A stretch of 38,171 nucleotides of DNA, from contig NZ_QMIG01000033.1 in the NCBI RefSeq assembly GCF_003287285.1, positions 1 to 38,171 on the forward strand, read 5' to 3'. Shown in pieces: positions 24,297 through 32,001 of the stretch (positions are counted from its first letter, which is position 1; each line of letters opens with the position of its first letter). Below the pieces are notes generated by a model. It was given only the letters and a program-made list of their open reading frames with translations. It did not search any database and was not told where the DNA came from. A program made the translations under genes and the position numbers. This DNA is from Phytoactinopolyspora halophila. Its GTDB lineage: Bacteria; Actinomycetota; Actinomycetes; Jiangellales; Jiangellaceae.

Positions 24297-25400
24297 TCAC
24301 CATCTGGTGCGGAATCCGAGGGTGGCGATGGCCCTGGAGACCTCTGGGACCTCGTAGCCGGGGAGAATGTCGTCGAGAAACGCGTAGCTGTCGGCCAGCG
24401 CCGGATCCTTGGAACCGTTCTCGTTCCACCAGGCGGCGATATCCCCCCACCCTGGGGCGGCTAGCGCGCCGCCGAAGTGCCGCACGGAGAGCGCAGCCGC
24501 GAGATTGGCCAGCCGCAGGCTGTGTTCGAGAGGCCAGGCAGCCGCCGTGCCCAGCATGAGGCCCGCGAGAAAGACGTCACCCGCGCCGGTCGGATCCATC
24601 GCCTCGACCGGTATGGCCGGTGCGTGCACCGTCTGGCCGGTAGCGCGATCGTAGGCGAGTGCTCCGTCCGCGCCACACGTGACAACGGCCAGCGGGACGA
24701 GCTCGGAGAGTACCTGCACGGCGTCCTCGGGCGTGTCGGTCCGGGTGTAGCTCATCGCCTCGACCGCATTCGGGGAGAACGCATAGCAGCCACGCAGGCT
24801 GGCTTCGAGCTGTTTGAGATCCCATCGATCTTCCGGGTCCCAGCCGACGTCGGCGAAGACCATGCCGCCGGTCTCGATGATGGCGTCCACCCACGGCTGG
24901 CGTTCGGCGCTGAGATCGATGAAGGTGGCCCGGGCGGCCGGGGGCTGGCGGATCAGCCGGGACTGCACCTCGGGTGTGTGCCCGTGGCTGATCATGGTGC
25001 GATCGCGCTCGTAGACCACGGACACGGTGACCGGCGAGTGCCAACCGGTGACGTAGCGGGAGTACGTCAGATCGACACCCTCTTGCACACCCAGCGTCTG
25101 GCGGCAGTAGTCGCCGTAGAGATCCTCGCCGAACGCCGCGGCCAGACCCGTGCGCAGGCCGAGACGGGAACAGGCGACGGCGAGGTTGGCCACACCGCCG
25201 GGGGCGGAGCCCATGCCTTCAGCCCACACCTCGGTGCCCGGGCGTGGGCTGCCTTCGAGGCCGATGAAGATGATGTCGAAGAAGACGGTTCCGGTGAGGA
25301 AGACGTCCACCTCCGGATCGTCGTCCTGCCGGTGGGCAGCCAGCGGATCGTAGCCGGCCCTGCTCGGGCTGGAGTACTGGTCGCGGGGAATGCTCGGCAC
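24297..25400 (-). CDS. PfkB-family carbohydrate kinase
   Basis: 367 residues with start GTG 25400. The N-terminal PfkB region (VFLTGTVFFDIIFIGL, GGVANLAVACSRLG) binds sugar. DPTGAGD at 269-275 is the second signature, with D275 as catalytic base and the anion hole for ATP. These ribokinase-like kinases phosphorylate ketoses, ribose, nucleosides or aminosugar derivatives. An in-frame ATG at 25439 is unlikely because it would lie inside the predicted -10 element; GTG 25400 has TGAGG upstream. It is the first gene of the kinase-transporter-deacetylase operon and is divergent from DeoR and GH4 genes. Most likely it phosphorylates the imported sugar so the GH4 enzyme or later steps can use it. Confidence 0.88.
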   Translation of the reverse strand: MPSIPRDQYSSPSRAGYDPLAAHRQDDDPEVDVFLTGTVFFDIIFIGLEGSPRPGTEVWAEGMGSAPGGVANLAVACSRLGLRTGLAAAFGEDLYGDYCRQTLGVQEGVDLTYSRYVTGWHSPVTVSVVYERDRTMISHGHTPEVQSRLIRQPPAARATFIDLSAERQPWVDAIIETGGMVFADVGWDPEDRWDLKQLEASLRGCYAFSPNAVEAMSYTRTDTPEDAVQVLSELVPLAVVTCGADGALAYDRATGQTVHAPAIPVEAMDPTGAGDVFLAGLMLGTAAAWPLEHSLRLANLAAALSVRHFGGALAAPGWGDIAAWWNENGSKDPALADSYAFLDDILPGYEVPEVSRAIATLGFRTRW

Positions 25401-25434
25401 GTGTACCTCAGCTGTCGGGTTGTCGTTTTGTAAG

Positions 25435-25464
25435 AACATAGCGTTTGGCGCGCGAAATTGACAA
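25435..25464 (-). promoter_or_regulatory. Promoter of the kinase/ABC/deacetylase operon
   Basis: Minus strand TTGTCA (25459-25464), 18 bases, TATGTT (25435-25440). The start of transcription would fall near 25428, upstream of GTG 25400, supporting that start. The region is AT-rich compared with its surroundings. Confidence 0.5.
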
Positions 25465-25490
25465 GAAGTGTTTGATGAGATCCGGCAATG

Positions 25491-25503
25491 GCGCATTATG
25501 CGC
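25491..25503. promoter_or_regulatory. Palindrome GCGCATTATGCGC in the divergent promoter
   Basis: A perfect 13-base palindrome (central T) lies midway in the 170-base gap between the PfkB operon and the DeoR gene. It is a candidate operator for the DeoR-family regulator, although DeoR proteins often use shorter direct or inverted repeats, so this needs binding data. Confidence 0.35.
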
Positions 25504-25570
25504 GCAGTTTCATGCAGTATGGATCGTAGCTGACGCGCACACCGGGGCAGATGATTGATATTGTTCGTTT

Positions 25571-26323
25571 GTGCTCGCACAGCGAAGATACGAATTGATC
25601 ATGCAGATCCTGCGTTCCGAAGGGCCGGTCGCCGTCGGTACGCTCGCGGAGCGCCTGGGTGTCAGCCAGGCAACGGTCCGGCGAGACCTCGATCGTCTCG
25701 AACGCCAGGAGTTGCTGACGCGTGTGCGCGGCGGTGCGGCGGCGAGCACGTCGGTGGAGCCGTCGTTCGCCGAGGTCGCCACCGTGGCTCCGGACACGCG
25801 TGCCGCGGTGGCCCGGCGGGCGGCCGAGCTCGTGCGCGACGGCGACGTATTGCTGCTGGACATCGGCACGACGGTGCACCAGCTGTCCAAGCACCTGCGG
25901 GGCCGCTCGGTGGCCGTCATGACGGCCAACCTCGCCGTCTACGAGGAACTCGTGCCGGACCCGGAGATCGAGCTTATCCTTCTCGGTGGTGTCGTCCGGC
26001 GCAACTATCGTTCGCTCGTGGGCTACCTGACCGAGGACAGCCTGCGGCAGGTACGGGCGAGCCGGCTGTTCATGGGCACCAGCGGGGTACGCGCCGACGG
26101 CGCGGTCATGGACACCACGGCGATCGAGGTTCCGGTCAAGCGTGCCATGATCGCCGCGGCCGATCAGGTGATCTTGATGGCGGACGATTCGAAGTTCCCG
26201 GGCGCCGGCTTCGCGTCGGTGTGCACACCGGATGCCCTGAACATCGTCGTCACCAACGAGGGCGCCGATCCCGGCACTCTCGACGTACTGCGCGAATCCG
26301 GAGTCGAGGTGATAGTTGCATGA
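25571..26323 (+). CDS. DeoR/GlpR-family transcriptional repressor of sugar use
   Basis: 250 residues. The N-terminal winged helix (about 6-58) includes RRYELIMQILRSEGPVAVG and the DeoR recognition helix VSQATVRRDLDRLE. The C-terminal DeoR sensor domain (about 75-235) has DIGTTVHQLSKHL and ILLGGVVRRNYRSLVG, which binds a phosphorylated sugar. Such proteins repress adjacent sugar operons until a sugar-phosphate intermediate appears, matching the kinase next door. GTG 25571 has no ribosome site, so translation may be leaderless. Its stop overlaps the GH4 start by four bases (ATGA), tying regulator and enzyme into one transcript. Confidence 0.92.
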   Translation: MLAQRRYELIMQILRSEGPVAVGTLAERLGVSQATVRRDLDRLERQELLTRVRGGAAASTSVEPSFAEVATVAPDTRAAVARRAAELVRDGDVLLLDIGTTVHQLSKHLRGRSVAVMTANLAVYEELVPDPEIELILLGGVVRRNYRSLVGYLTEDSLRQVRASRLFMGTSGVRADGAVMDTTAIEVPVKRAMIAAADQVILMADDSKFPGAGFASVCTPDALNIVVTNEGADPGTLDVLRESGVEVIVA

Positions 26324-27651
26324 GGCTGACGATCTTGGGCGGCGGGGGCTTCCGGGTTCCTCTCGTCCACTCGGCGCTCGTCTCGGAGGATTCCGGTGTC
26401 GAGACCGTCGTGTTGCACGACACTGATCCGCAGCGCGTGCGGGCGGTGCGGTCGGTGATCGACGAAGCGTCGCCAGGTCACGGACCGGAGGTGATCGTCG
26501 AAGACGATCTCGCCACGGCAGTGCAAGGAGCCGACTTCGTCTTCTCCGCCATCCGGGTCGGGGGCCTGCGTGGCCGCACGTGCGACGAGCGATCCGCGCT
26601 GGCGGAAGGCGTGCTCGGCCAGGAGACAACCGGAGCGGGAGGCGTCTGCTATGGCCTGCGCACCATCCCGGTGGCGATGACGATCGCCGAAGCGGTGCGC
26701 CGGCACGCGCCAGAGGCATGGGTCATCAACTTCACCAACCCTGCTGGCATGGTCACCGAGGCCATGAGCCGGGTGCTGGGTGAGCGCGTCATCGGTATCT
26801 GTGACTCTCCGGTCGGGCTCTTCCGCAGGGTTGCCCGGGCGCTGGAGGTGGATCCAGCAGCTGCCTGGTTCGACTATGCGGGTCTGAACCACCTGGGATG
26901 GCTGCGACGGGTCCTGGTGGATGGCGAGGATCGCCTGCCGCGCTTGCTCGCCGACGACGACGCCCTGGCGTCGTTCGAAGAGGGGCAGCTATTCGGCGGT
27001 TCGTGGTTGCGCGCGCTCGGCATGATCCCCAACGAGTACCTGTATTACTACTACTTCACGCAGGATGCGATCGCCTCGATCTCCGAGGCCACGGCCACCC
27101 GCGGGGAGTTTCTCAGGGAGCAACAAGACGCCTTCTACCGTGCCGCGGGCGAGCCGGGCGCGGCCAAACGCTGGGAGGAGGCACGGCGCGAGCGCGAAGC
27201 CACGTACATGTCGGAAGGCCGGCAGGCATCGGGCGCGGGGAGCCGGAACGTCGCCGACCTTGACGGCGGTGGCTACGACAAGGTGGCCCTGTCGCTGATG
27301 CGGGCCATCGCGGCCGACGAACGAGCCACCCTGGTGCTCAACGTGCGTAACCGGTCGGCCGTACCGGATCTGGACGAGGACGCCGTCGTCGAGGTTCCCT
27401 GCCTGGTAGGCCGCAACGGGGCACACCCGTTGGCGGCGGGAGCGCTCGACTCGCATGCGGCCGGCCTGATGACCAGCGTCAAGGCCACGGAACGGGCGAC
27501 GATCGACGCGGCGCTATCCGGCTCGCGGTCCGCGGCCGTGAAGGCGCTGGCCATCCACCCGCTGGTGGGATCCGTCCGCAGCGCCGAACGCATCCTGACA
27601 CGGGAACTGGAAGCGCTGCCGGAGCTCAACGCCGTCCTCACCCTCCGATGA
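26320..27651 (+). CDS. GH4-family glycosidase (6-phospho-beta-glucosidase-like)
   Basis: 443 residues. The N-terminal NAD-binding Rossmann motif is LTILGGGGFRVPL. NFTNPAGMVTEA (137-148) and GICDSPVG (159-166) follow, with C161 the expected manganese ligand, and GLNHLGW with H191 the second ligand. GH4 enzymes cleave glycosides by NAD-dependent oxidation at C3 with elimination, and many require a 6-phosphorylated substrate. With an ABC importer rather than a PTS, the phosphate would have to come from the PfkB kinase, or this member may act on unphosphorylated sugar. It overlaps the DeoR stop by four bases. A palindrome follows ten bases after the stop. Confidence 0.9.
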   Translation: MRLTILGGGGFRVPLVHSALVSEDSGVETVVLHDTDPQRVRAVRSVIDEASPGHGPEVIVEDDLATAVQGADFVFSAIRVGGLRGRTCDERSALAEGVLGQETTGAGGVCYGLRTIPVAMTIAEAVRRHAPEAWVINFTNPAGMVTEAMSRVLGERVIGICDSPVGLFRRVARALEVDPAAAWFDYAGLNHLGWLRRVLVDGEDRLPRLLADDDALASFEEGQLFGGSWLRALGMIPNEYLYYYYFTQDAIASISEATATRGEFLREQQDAFYRAAGEPGAAKRWEEARREREATYMSEGRQASGAGSRNVADLDGGGYDKVALSLMRAIAADERATLVLNVRNRSAVPDLDEDAVVEVPCLVGRNGAHPLAAGALDSHAAGLMTSVKATERATIDAALSGSRSAAVKALAIHPLVGSVRSAERILTRELEALPELNAVLTLR

Positions 27652-27660
27652 CCCCTCCCT

Positions 27661-27682
27661 CCCGGTGATCATGATCGCCGGG
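27661..27682. terminator. Near-perfect palindrome at a convergent junction
   Basis: CCCGGTGATCAT joined to ATGATCGCCGGG forms a loop-less 22-base palindrome with one G-T wobble. It lies between the GH4 gene stop (27651) and the stop of the minus-strand unknown gene (27695). It shares the TGATCAT core with the palindromes at 7240, 8120 and (in part) 18034. Terminator role is likely for both strands. Confidence 0.55.
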
Positions 27683-27694
27683 AAAAGCCAGAGG

Positions 27695-28318
27695 TCAGGG
27701 TGTTGCCGTGCCCGTGATCTGGCACGCCTGGGACCACTGGGCCGCGTCCACTGGCTCGCCCGGCTGGGCGTCGGCGCCGATCCACGCCCGGCACTCGTCA
27801 ACCGCCGCAGCGAGAAGGTCGTGCAGGCGGCGGTCGGTGTCACGTACGCAGGCCTCAGCGATTCCCGTCACGGCGGTTCGGATCGCCGTCGGCCCCGCAT
27901 GTCGGCGGAAGCCGGCGTGCGTGCTCGGCATGCCAGCGGTGAACGACCGTGCCCAACGTGCCGCATCGGGAACCTGATCGAGCGCGCCGATGCTGTGTGC
28001 GCTCAGGGTTCCGGCCGGCCGCCCGTCGAGGTCGTCGAGGATGCGTTCGCTTCCCAGAATGGCTACCGCCAGCACGCGTTGCCGTTCCGCGCTGACTACC
28101 GGTAGCGCGGCGGCAGCGACGCGGCGGACGATGATCGCATCCAGCCGGGTGTCGTCGTCGTTGAGGCCGATGACCGACGGAATGAGGTGAGCCAGGTGCG
28201 GGCGATGCTGATCGGAGATGGTGTCGTTCACCATTCGCGCGAGTGAGGACAGTAATGGATGAGTGCAGGCGGGATGGTCACTCCAGCGCTCACCGGCCAG
28301 GTACGAGGCGAACTCCAT
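27695..28318 (-). CDS. Unrecognised 207-residue protein (MEFASYLAGERWSDHP start)
   Basis: The start MEFASYLAGERWSDHPACTHPLLSSLARMVNDTISD resembles, from memory, a conserved actinobacterial hypothetical family; I cannot give it a function. Predicted mostly helical and soluble, with no signal peptide or membrane segment. H/C/D-rich spots (HPACTH, HRPHLAHL) could bind metal. ATG 28318 is chosen for the family-like N-terminus; GGGGG lies about nine bases upstream. An in-frame ATG at 28405 adds 29 residues of low plausibility. Monocistronic and convergent with the GH4 gene. Confidence 0.7.
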   Translation of the reverse strand: MEFASYLAGERWSDHPACTHPLLSSLARMVNDTISDQHRPHLAHLIPSVIGLNDDDTRLDAIIVRRVAAAALPVVSAERQRVLAVAILGSERILDDLDGRPAGTLSAHSIGALDQVPDAARWARSFTAGMPSTHAGFRRHAGPTAIRTAVTGIAEACVRDTDRRLHDLLAAAVDECRAWIGADAQPGEPVDAAQWSQACQITGTATP

Positions 28319-28647
28319 GAAGCACGCCCCCTGGCGTGGGCGGCGATGCTTGCCCCGGGACAGGACCGGGAGCGCGAGAGGTGGGTCCGTGTTGAGGCCC
28401 GGCATGACAGTACCCCCACGGGATCGGTATGCGTCTCTCCTTCTAGTGTGCGTGGTTCATCCTGCTCGCGCCAGGCCCATTTGGCCGTGGCGCTGCCGTG
28501 TTGAGGTACCGACTTCGATGTCGAGGCGTGCATCTCATCCCTGATCTGGCGGGTTTTCCGCATGTTTCGGTGTTGAAGTGCCGCTCTGCGAGCGCGTAGC
28601 TGTCGCAGCGACCGGGCATCCCTGCGGATTCGTGGCCGCTGCGGTGA
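28319..28647. other. 329-base gene-poor spacer
   Basis: Between two minus-strand genes. Short open frames here have no ribosome site or family features. On the minus strand, CTAGAAGGAGAG near 28440-28451 is purine-rich and could be a ribosome site for an unrecognised short frame. No hairpin or repeat stands out. It must contain the promoter of the unknown gene and the end of the phosphatase-side transcript. Confidence 0.4.
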
Positions 28648-29361
28648 TTACGAGGTGAGCGAATGGATCCGGGCGCTCACGTGCCCGTTGTAGTTGCCGA
28701 GCCGGATGGCGGCGACGTCGCCGGATTCGTCGAGCACGAACGTGAGGACGGTGACCGAACAGTTCTCCGGTGGGTCGAGCAGCTGGTGCCCGCCCTCGGG
28801 AAGGTCGAGCGCAGCGGCGACGCTCACCCGGATCGGGCCACCGTGGGTGAAGATCAAGGCCGTGGGGGTGGCGCCGGCATTCGCGTCCGCAGAAGCCTGT
28901 CGTGCGAGATCGTGCAATGCTTCCGCCACGCGGACACGCAGATCGGCGAATCTCTCGCCGCCGCCACGTGGAATGTCCTCTCCGCGGCGGACCGCTGCGA
29001 TCTCATCCGGGAAACGCTCGGCGACCTCGGCGCCGATCAGCCCGCTCCACGCGCCGGTGTCGATTTCGCGGAGCCGCTTGTCCACCTCGACCGTGGCTCC
29101 GGTGGAGGACACGTACGGCGCTGCTGTCTGCGTCACCCGTTCGAGGTCGCTCGCGACGACGAGAACGGGATCCGGGAAGGCGGCGGTCAGGTATGTGGCC
29201 ACGTCCTCGGCCTGGGCGCGTCCCCGTGCCGAGAGGCCGGTGCCGTGCTGCCCCTGGATGCGACCCTCGGCATTCCACTCCGACTCTCCATGCCGGATCA
29301 GGACGAGCCGGGCTTCACGGTGAACGGAATGTGCTGGCTTCTCGGCCCATCGGAGACTCAC
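28648..29361 (-). CDS. Histidine phosphatase (phosphoglycerate mutase-like)
   Basis: 237 residues of the branch-1 histidine phosphatase family. LIRHGESEWN carries the catalytic H24 (RHGE at 23-26). A second conserved His is in FTHGGPIRVS, and the proton donor Glu is in KRLREIDTGAWSG. Members are cofactor-dependent or -independent phosphatases of sugar phosphates, nucleotides, riboflavin precursors or phosphoproteins; context does not pick one. Start GTG 29361 has AGGTGG on the minus strand just upstream. Neighbours are an unknown protein and a DUF58-type operon; no operon link is evident, with 218 bases before the latter. Confidence 0.88.
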   Translation of the reverse strand: MSLRWAEKPAHSVHREARLVLIRHGESEWNAEGRIQGQHGTGLSARGRAQAEDVATYLTAAFPDPVLVVASDLERVTQTAAPYVSSTGATVEVDKRLREIDTGAWSGLIGAEVAERFPDEIAAVRRGEDIPRGGGERFADLRVRVAEALHDLARQASADANAGATPTALIFTHGGPIRVSVAAALDLPEGGHQLLDPPENCSVTVLTFVLDESGDVAAIRLGNYNGHVSARIHSLTS

Positions 29362-29579
29362 ATGACCACCTTTTCATGCCGCGGAGACGCCGTGGCGATA
29401 CGGGTTCCGGCCATGCACGTCGGGCGCGCGCCATGCACGCCGGATGCCCCTCGACCGGGCCCAGAAAGCGCTTTCTCCAGTGCGCTCACCGTGCACGGCT
29501 CGGGCGATCCTCGTGGCATCTCTCGGGTGGCGGCGGCTGTCGAGCGGCTTGGGCGGAGAGGAGGGGGCAGGGACGCTGG

Positions 29580-30029
29580 CTACGCGGAGAGCAGCAGGGC
29601 GACGACGACCAGCAGCTGGCTCGCCGCTTGTACTATCCAGAACCGGTGCAGCGACGGGATCAGCGCGGGCCACTCGACCTTGCTGCCCCATGGAACGACG
29701 GCGACCAGCGCGGCCAGCGTGTGGGTCGCGTGCACGCCCGTGACGGTGGGGATGATCCAGAGGGACAAGCCGGGATCGTTGACGAGGACGGTGAACGCGA
29801 CGATTCCGAGAAAGATCGTGGCCGCATGCGACCTGGGATGAATCACTACGGCCACGGCGGAGGCCACCAGGATGACGACGTGAAACGCGGACGGTTCGCT
29901 CCACCGCATCGTCGTGCCGATGGTGAGTGCGCAGGCGAGACCCAGTGCGACGTGCAGCTGCCACGATGGCAGGCACTTCCCGACGAGCCCGTCGGACGCG
30001 TCCATCGAATGCTCGGGGGATGGGGTCAT
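29580..30029 (-). CDS. Small four-helix membrane protein, last gene of DUF58 operon
   Basis: 149 residues with about four transmembrane helices (starting near 27, 50, 85 and 128). The family is not recognised. ATG 30029 overlaps the DUF58 stop by four bases (ATGA), so it is co-translated with it. The 218-base stretch 29362-29579 downstream shows no gene. Role inferred only from context: a membrane partner of the DUF58/DUF4129 system. Confidence 0.75.
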   Translation of the reverse strand: MTPSPEHSMDASDGLVGKCLPSWQLHVALGLACALTIGTTMRWSEPSAFHVVILVASAVAVVIHPRSHAATIFLGIVAFTVLVNDPGLSLWIIPTVTGVHATHTLAALVAVVPWGSKVEWPALIPSLHRFWIVQAASQLLVVVALLLSA

Positions 30030-31459
30030 CGTTGCCGGCTCCTTCGCGGCGTGCGGGCGAGCCGGGCGAGATCGAGCGCGAGCCGAGTAGGGTCGGCGGA
30101 GGTCACGACCACGCCGTGGGACGTCAGTGCGGCGAACCGCTCGTCGCGCTCGGCCAGGACGACTCGCAGCGCCAGCCGTGTTGCCGTGTCGCCGGGGTCG
30201 ACGTGTAGCGGCTGGGGCATGACGTCGACGGCCAGGACGGGATGGCCTGCCCGGCGCCAGCCGGCGGTGAGCTCGACGATGGACGCGTCGAGAAAGACCG
30301 ACGTGACGACGATGATGGCGCCCGGCGGGAACGGTGGCATCTTGTCCGCCAGCGGGGTGAGATCACCGGAGCTGGGACGGTGGGTGCGGGACGCGAGGTG
30401 GCTGCGCAAGCGGATCAGGTGCCGGCTACCGCTGCCCGGCCGGACCATTGCCGACCGGCTGCCCGTTCCGCCGGGAACTCCACCCGGTCCACGTCCACTC
30501 GTCGGGGCGGAAAGGTCGAGCAACCCGACCCGATCGCCGTGCGCCAGGTATCCGGCCGCGATCGACGACACCGTGTCGACGGCGATGTCGATGCTGGTCC
30601 GCGGGACCTGCGTCGCATCGTCCGCGGGTTCGGCGTCGGTGACGGCGGACCACCGGTTCACCTCGGCGGACAGATCGAAGCGGTTGTCCATGCAGCACAT
30701 GACGTCAGCGTCGGCGTCGACGAGGGTTCGCCTCGTGTACAGCTGCTCGTCCGGTCCGGCCTGTCTGGCGGTGACCCGCCAGTCGACTCGCCGGAGGCGA
30801 TCACCGGGGACGAACGGCGAGATCTCGTGCAGCTCGGTTCCCTCGCCCGGCCTCCTGGTCCGGTGTGCACCGACCATGCCGGCGGGGCGGGGTGGCAGCG
30901 GTCCGGTGGGCAGCCGGGAGGACACGGCGGGCAGCACCTGCGTGGTGAACGCTTCGCCTTCGAACGGCCCCGCGACCCAGTACGCGTCGGCGGTCGCGGC
31001 CAGGTGGTCGGGCCGGGCGATCGCGTGCGTTCCCCACGTCGTGATCTCCATGGCGGTGACGACGGGCCGGGGCTCCGCATCGCGTGCGGGTGCGCTGACG
31101 GCGATCCGTTCGCCGTCGCCGTCCTGGACGTCTGGTGGTAGCAGCACCGTGGCGAGCTGGGCGTCGGAGGGATGGATCGTGGTCGCCAGCCGTGTCGTGT
31201 GGCCGGCCTCGACGCGTGTTGGCCCCTCGACCCGGACGTTCGGCGGCGAGGTGAGACCGGGCTGGCGGCTCCACTCGCGGGCCAGTGCGCTGTGCCGCCC
31301 GTGGGCGAGAGCGACGCTCAGCGCCAGCGGCAAGCCCAGCAGGAGCAGCTCGACCCGGCCGAGGACCAGCGCTGCGGCCGCGAGGACGAGTGGCAGGCCG
31401 ATCGCCCGGCTGTAGGCGGGTGTGGGCAGCCATCGCCGCTGCCTGGCGAACCAGCTCAT
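30026..31459 (-). CDS. DUF58 domain-containing membrane protein
   Basis: 477 residues. Two hydrophobic helices at about 18-50, then an extracytoplasmic-type beta region, then the DUF58 signature FVPGDRLRRVDWRVTARQ and LYTRR around 225-255, and a VWA-like C-terminal fold (VTSVFLDASIVELTAGWRRAGHPVLAVDVMP). DUF58 proteins usually accompany MoxR-type AAA ATPases and transglutaminase/DUF4129 proteins in operons thought to assemble or remodel membrane or secreted factors. ATG 31459 overlaps the preceding stop. No MoxR ATPase is present in this window beside it, which is unusual. Confidence 0.88.
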   Translation of the reverse strand: MSWFARQRRWLPTPAYSRAIGLPLVLAAAALVLGRVELLLLGLPLALSVALAHGRHSALAREWSRQPGLTSPPNVRVEGPTRVEAGHTTRLATTIHPSDAQLATVLLPPDVQDGDGERIAVSAPARDAEPRPVVTAMEITTWGTHAIARPDHLAATADAYWVAGPFEGEAFTTQVLPAVSSRLPTGPLPPRPAGMVGAHRTRRPGEGTELHEISPFVPGDRLRRVDWRVTARQAGPDEQLYTRRTLVDADADVMCCMDNRFDLSAEVNRWSAVTDAEPADDATQVPRTSIDIAVDTVSSIAAGYLAHGDRVGLLDLSAPTSGRGPGGVPGGTGSRSAMVRPGSGSRHLIRLRSHLASRTHRPSSGDLTPLADKMPPFPPGAIIVVTSVFLDASIVELTAGWRRAGHPVLAVDVMPQPLHVDPGDTATRLALRVVLAERDERFAALTSHGVVVTSADPTRLALDLARLARTPRRSRQR

Positions 31460-32001
31460 GATGCACCGTCCCGTGGCCCGCCTGCCGGGGCGGGATAGTG
31501 CGACGTGCCGGTGGGCTGGTGTGCCGTACCGGGGGTGTCCGCAGGGGCATCGAGGTTCTCGATCGCGGTGATGATGGCTGCGATCTCGTCGATGGTGGGG
31601 CTGAACGTCTCGGTCGTCAGGGCCTCGTGGACGGCCGGGCCCAGGAGTTCGGGCACGCGCGGATCGTCCCACGAGATGCCGAGGCGATTCAGCTTGGTCG
31701 TGGCCAGCCGGCGCAGGCGATGTTGCAGGCTCGCATCGGGCCGGGCGCCCGACCGGTTACGCCGGGAGATACTCGATGCGAGGCGGGAGACCTGGTGAGA
31801 TCCGCCGCGGTGGATGCGCTTGCCGACCCGTGGCCACCGCAGGTACCTGCCCTCGGGCCAGAAACGCGGCGCCCACACGAACAGCCCGGCGACGATCACG
31901 CCGATAAGCACCGGGCGCCAGCCCTGCACCCCGAACGCGAACGCGACGAGGCCGGTGGCGATGCCACACAGCGGCCCCAGCACATCCCAGCGCTTCATCA
32001 T
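31456..32001 (-). CDS. Unrecognised two-helix membrane protein in DUF58 operon
   Basis: 181 residues. Two closely spaced transmembrane helices at about 8-44 (GPLCGIATGLVAFAFGV, PVLIGVIVAGLFVWAP), then a basic cytoplasmic region (HRLRRLATTKLNRLGISWDDPRVPELLGP). Starts at ATG 32001, overlapping the DUF4129 gene stop by four bases, and itself overlaps the DUF58 start. No family recognised. The tight coupling on both sides indicates a component of the same membrane complex. Confidence 0.8.
   Translation of the reverse strand: MMKRWDVLGPLCGIATGLVAFAFGVQGWRPVLIGVIVAGLFVWAPRFWPEGRYLRWPRVGKRIHRGGSHQVSRLASSISRRNRSGARPDASLQHRLRRLATTKLNRLGISWDDPRVPELLGPAVHEALTTETFSPTIDEIAAIITAIENLDAPADTPGTAHQPTGTSHYPAPAGGPRDGAS

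Noticed and set aside
25555-26319. Plus-strand frame that would fuse an N-terminal region to the GH4 enzyme
   Set aside because: It is the DeoR coding sequence read in the wrong frame; GH4 starts at ATG 26320 with a four-base overlap.
28228-28563. 111-codon minus-strand frame in the spacer upstream of the unknown 207-residue gene
   Set aside because: Overlaps the real gene start in another frame and has no ribosome site or recognisable features.
28902-31415. 837-codon plus-strand frame across the phosphatase and DUF58 genes
   Set aside because: Arg/Ser-rich composition without motifs; the opposite strand encodes recognised families joined by ATGA overlaps.
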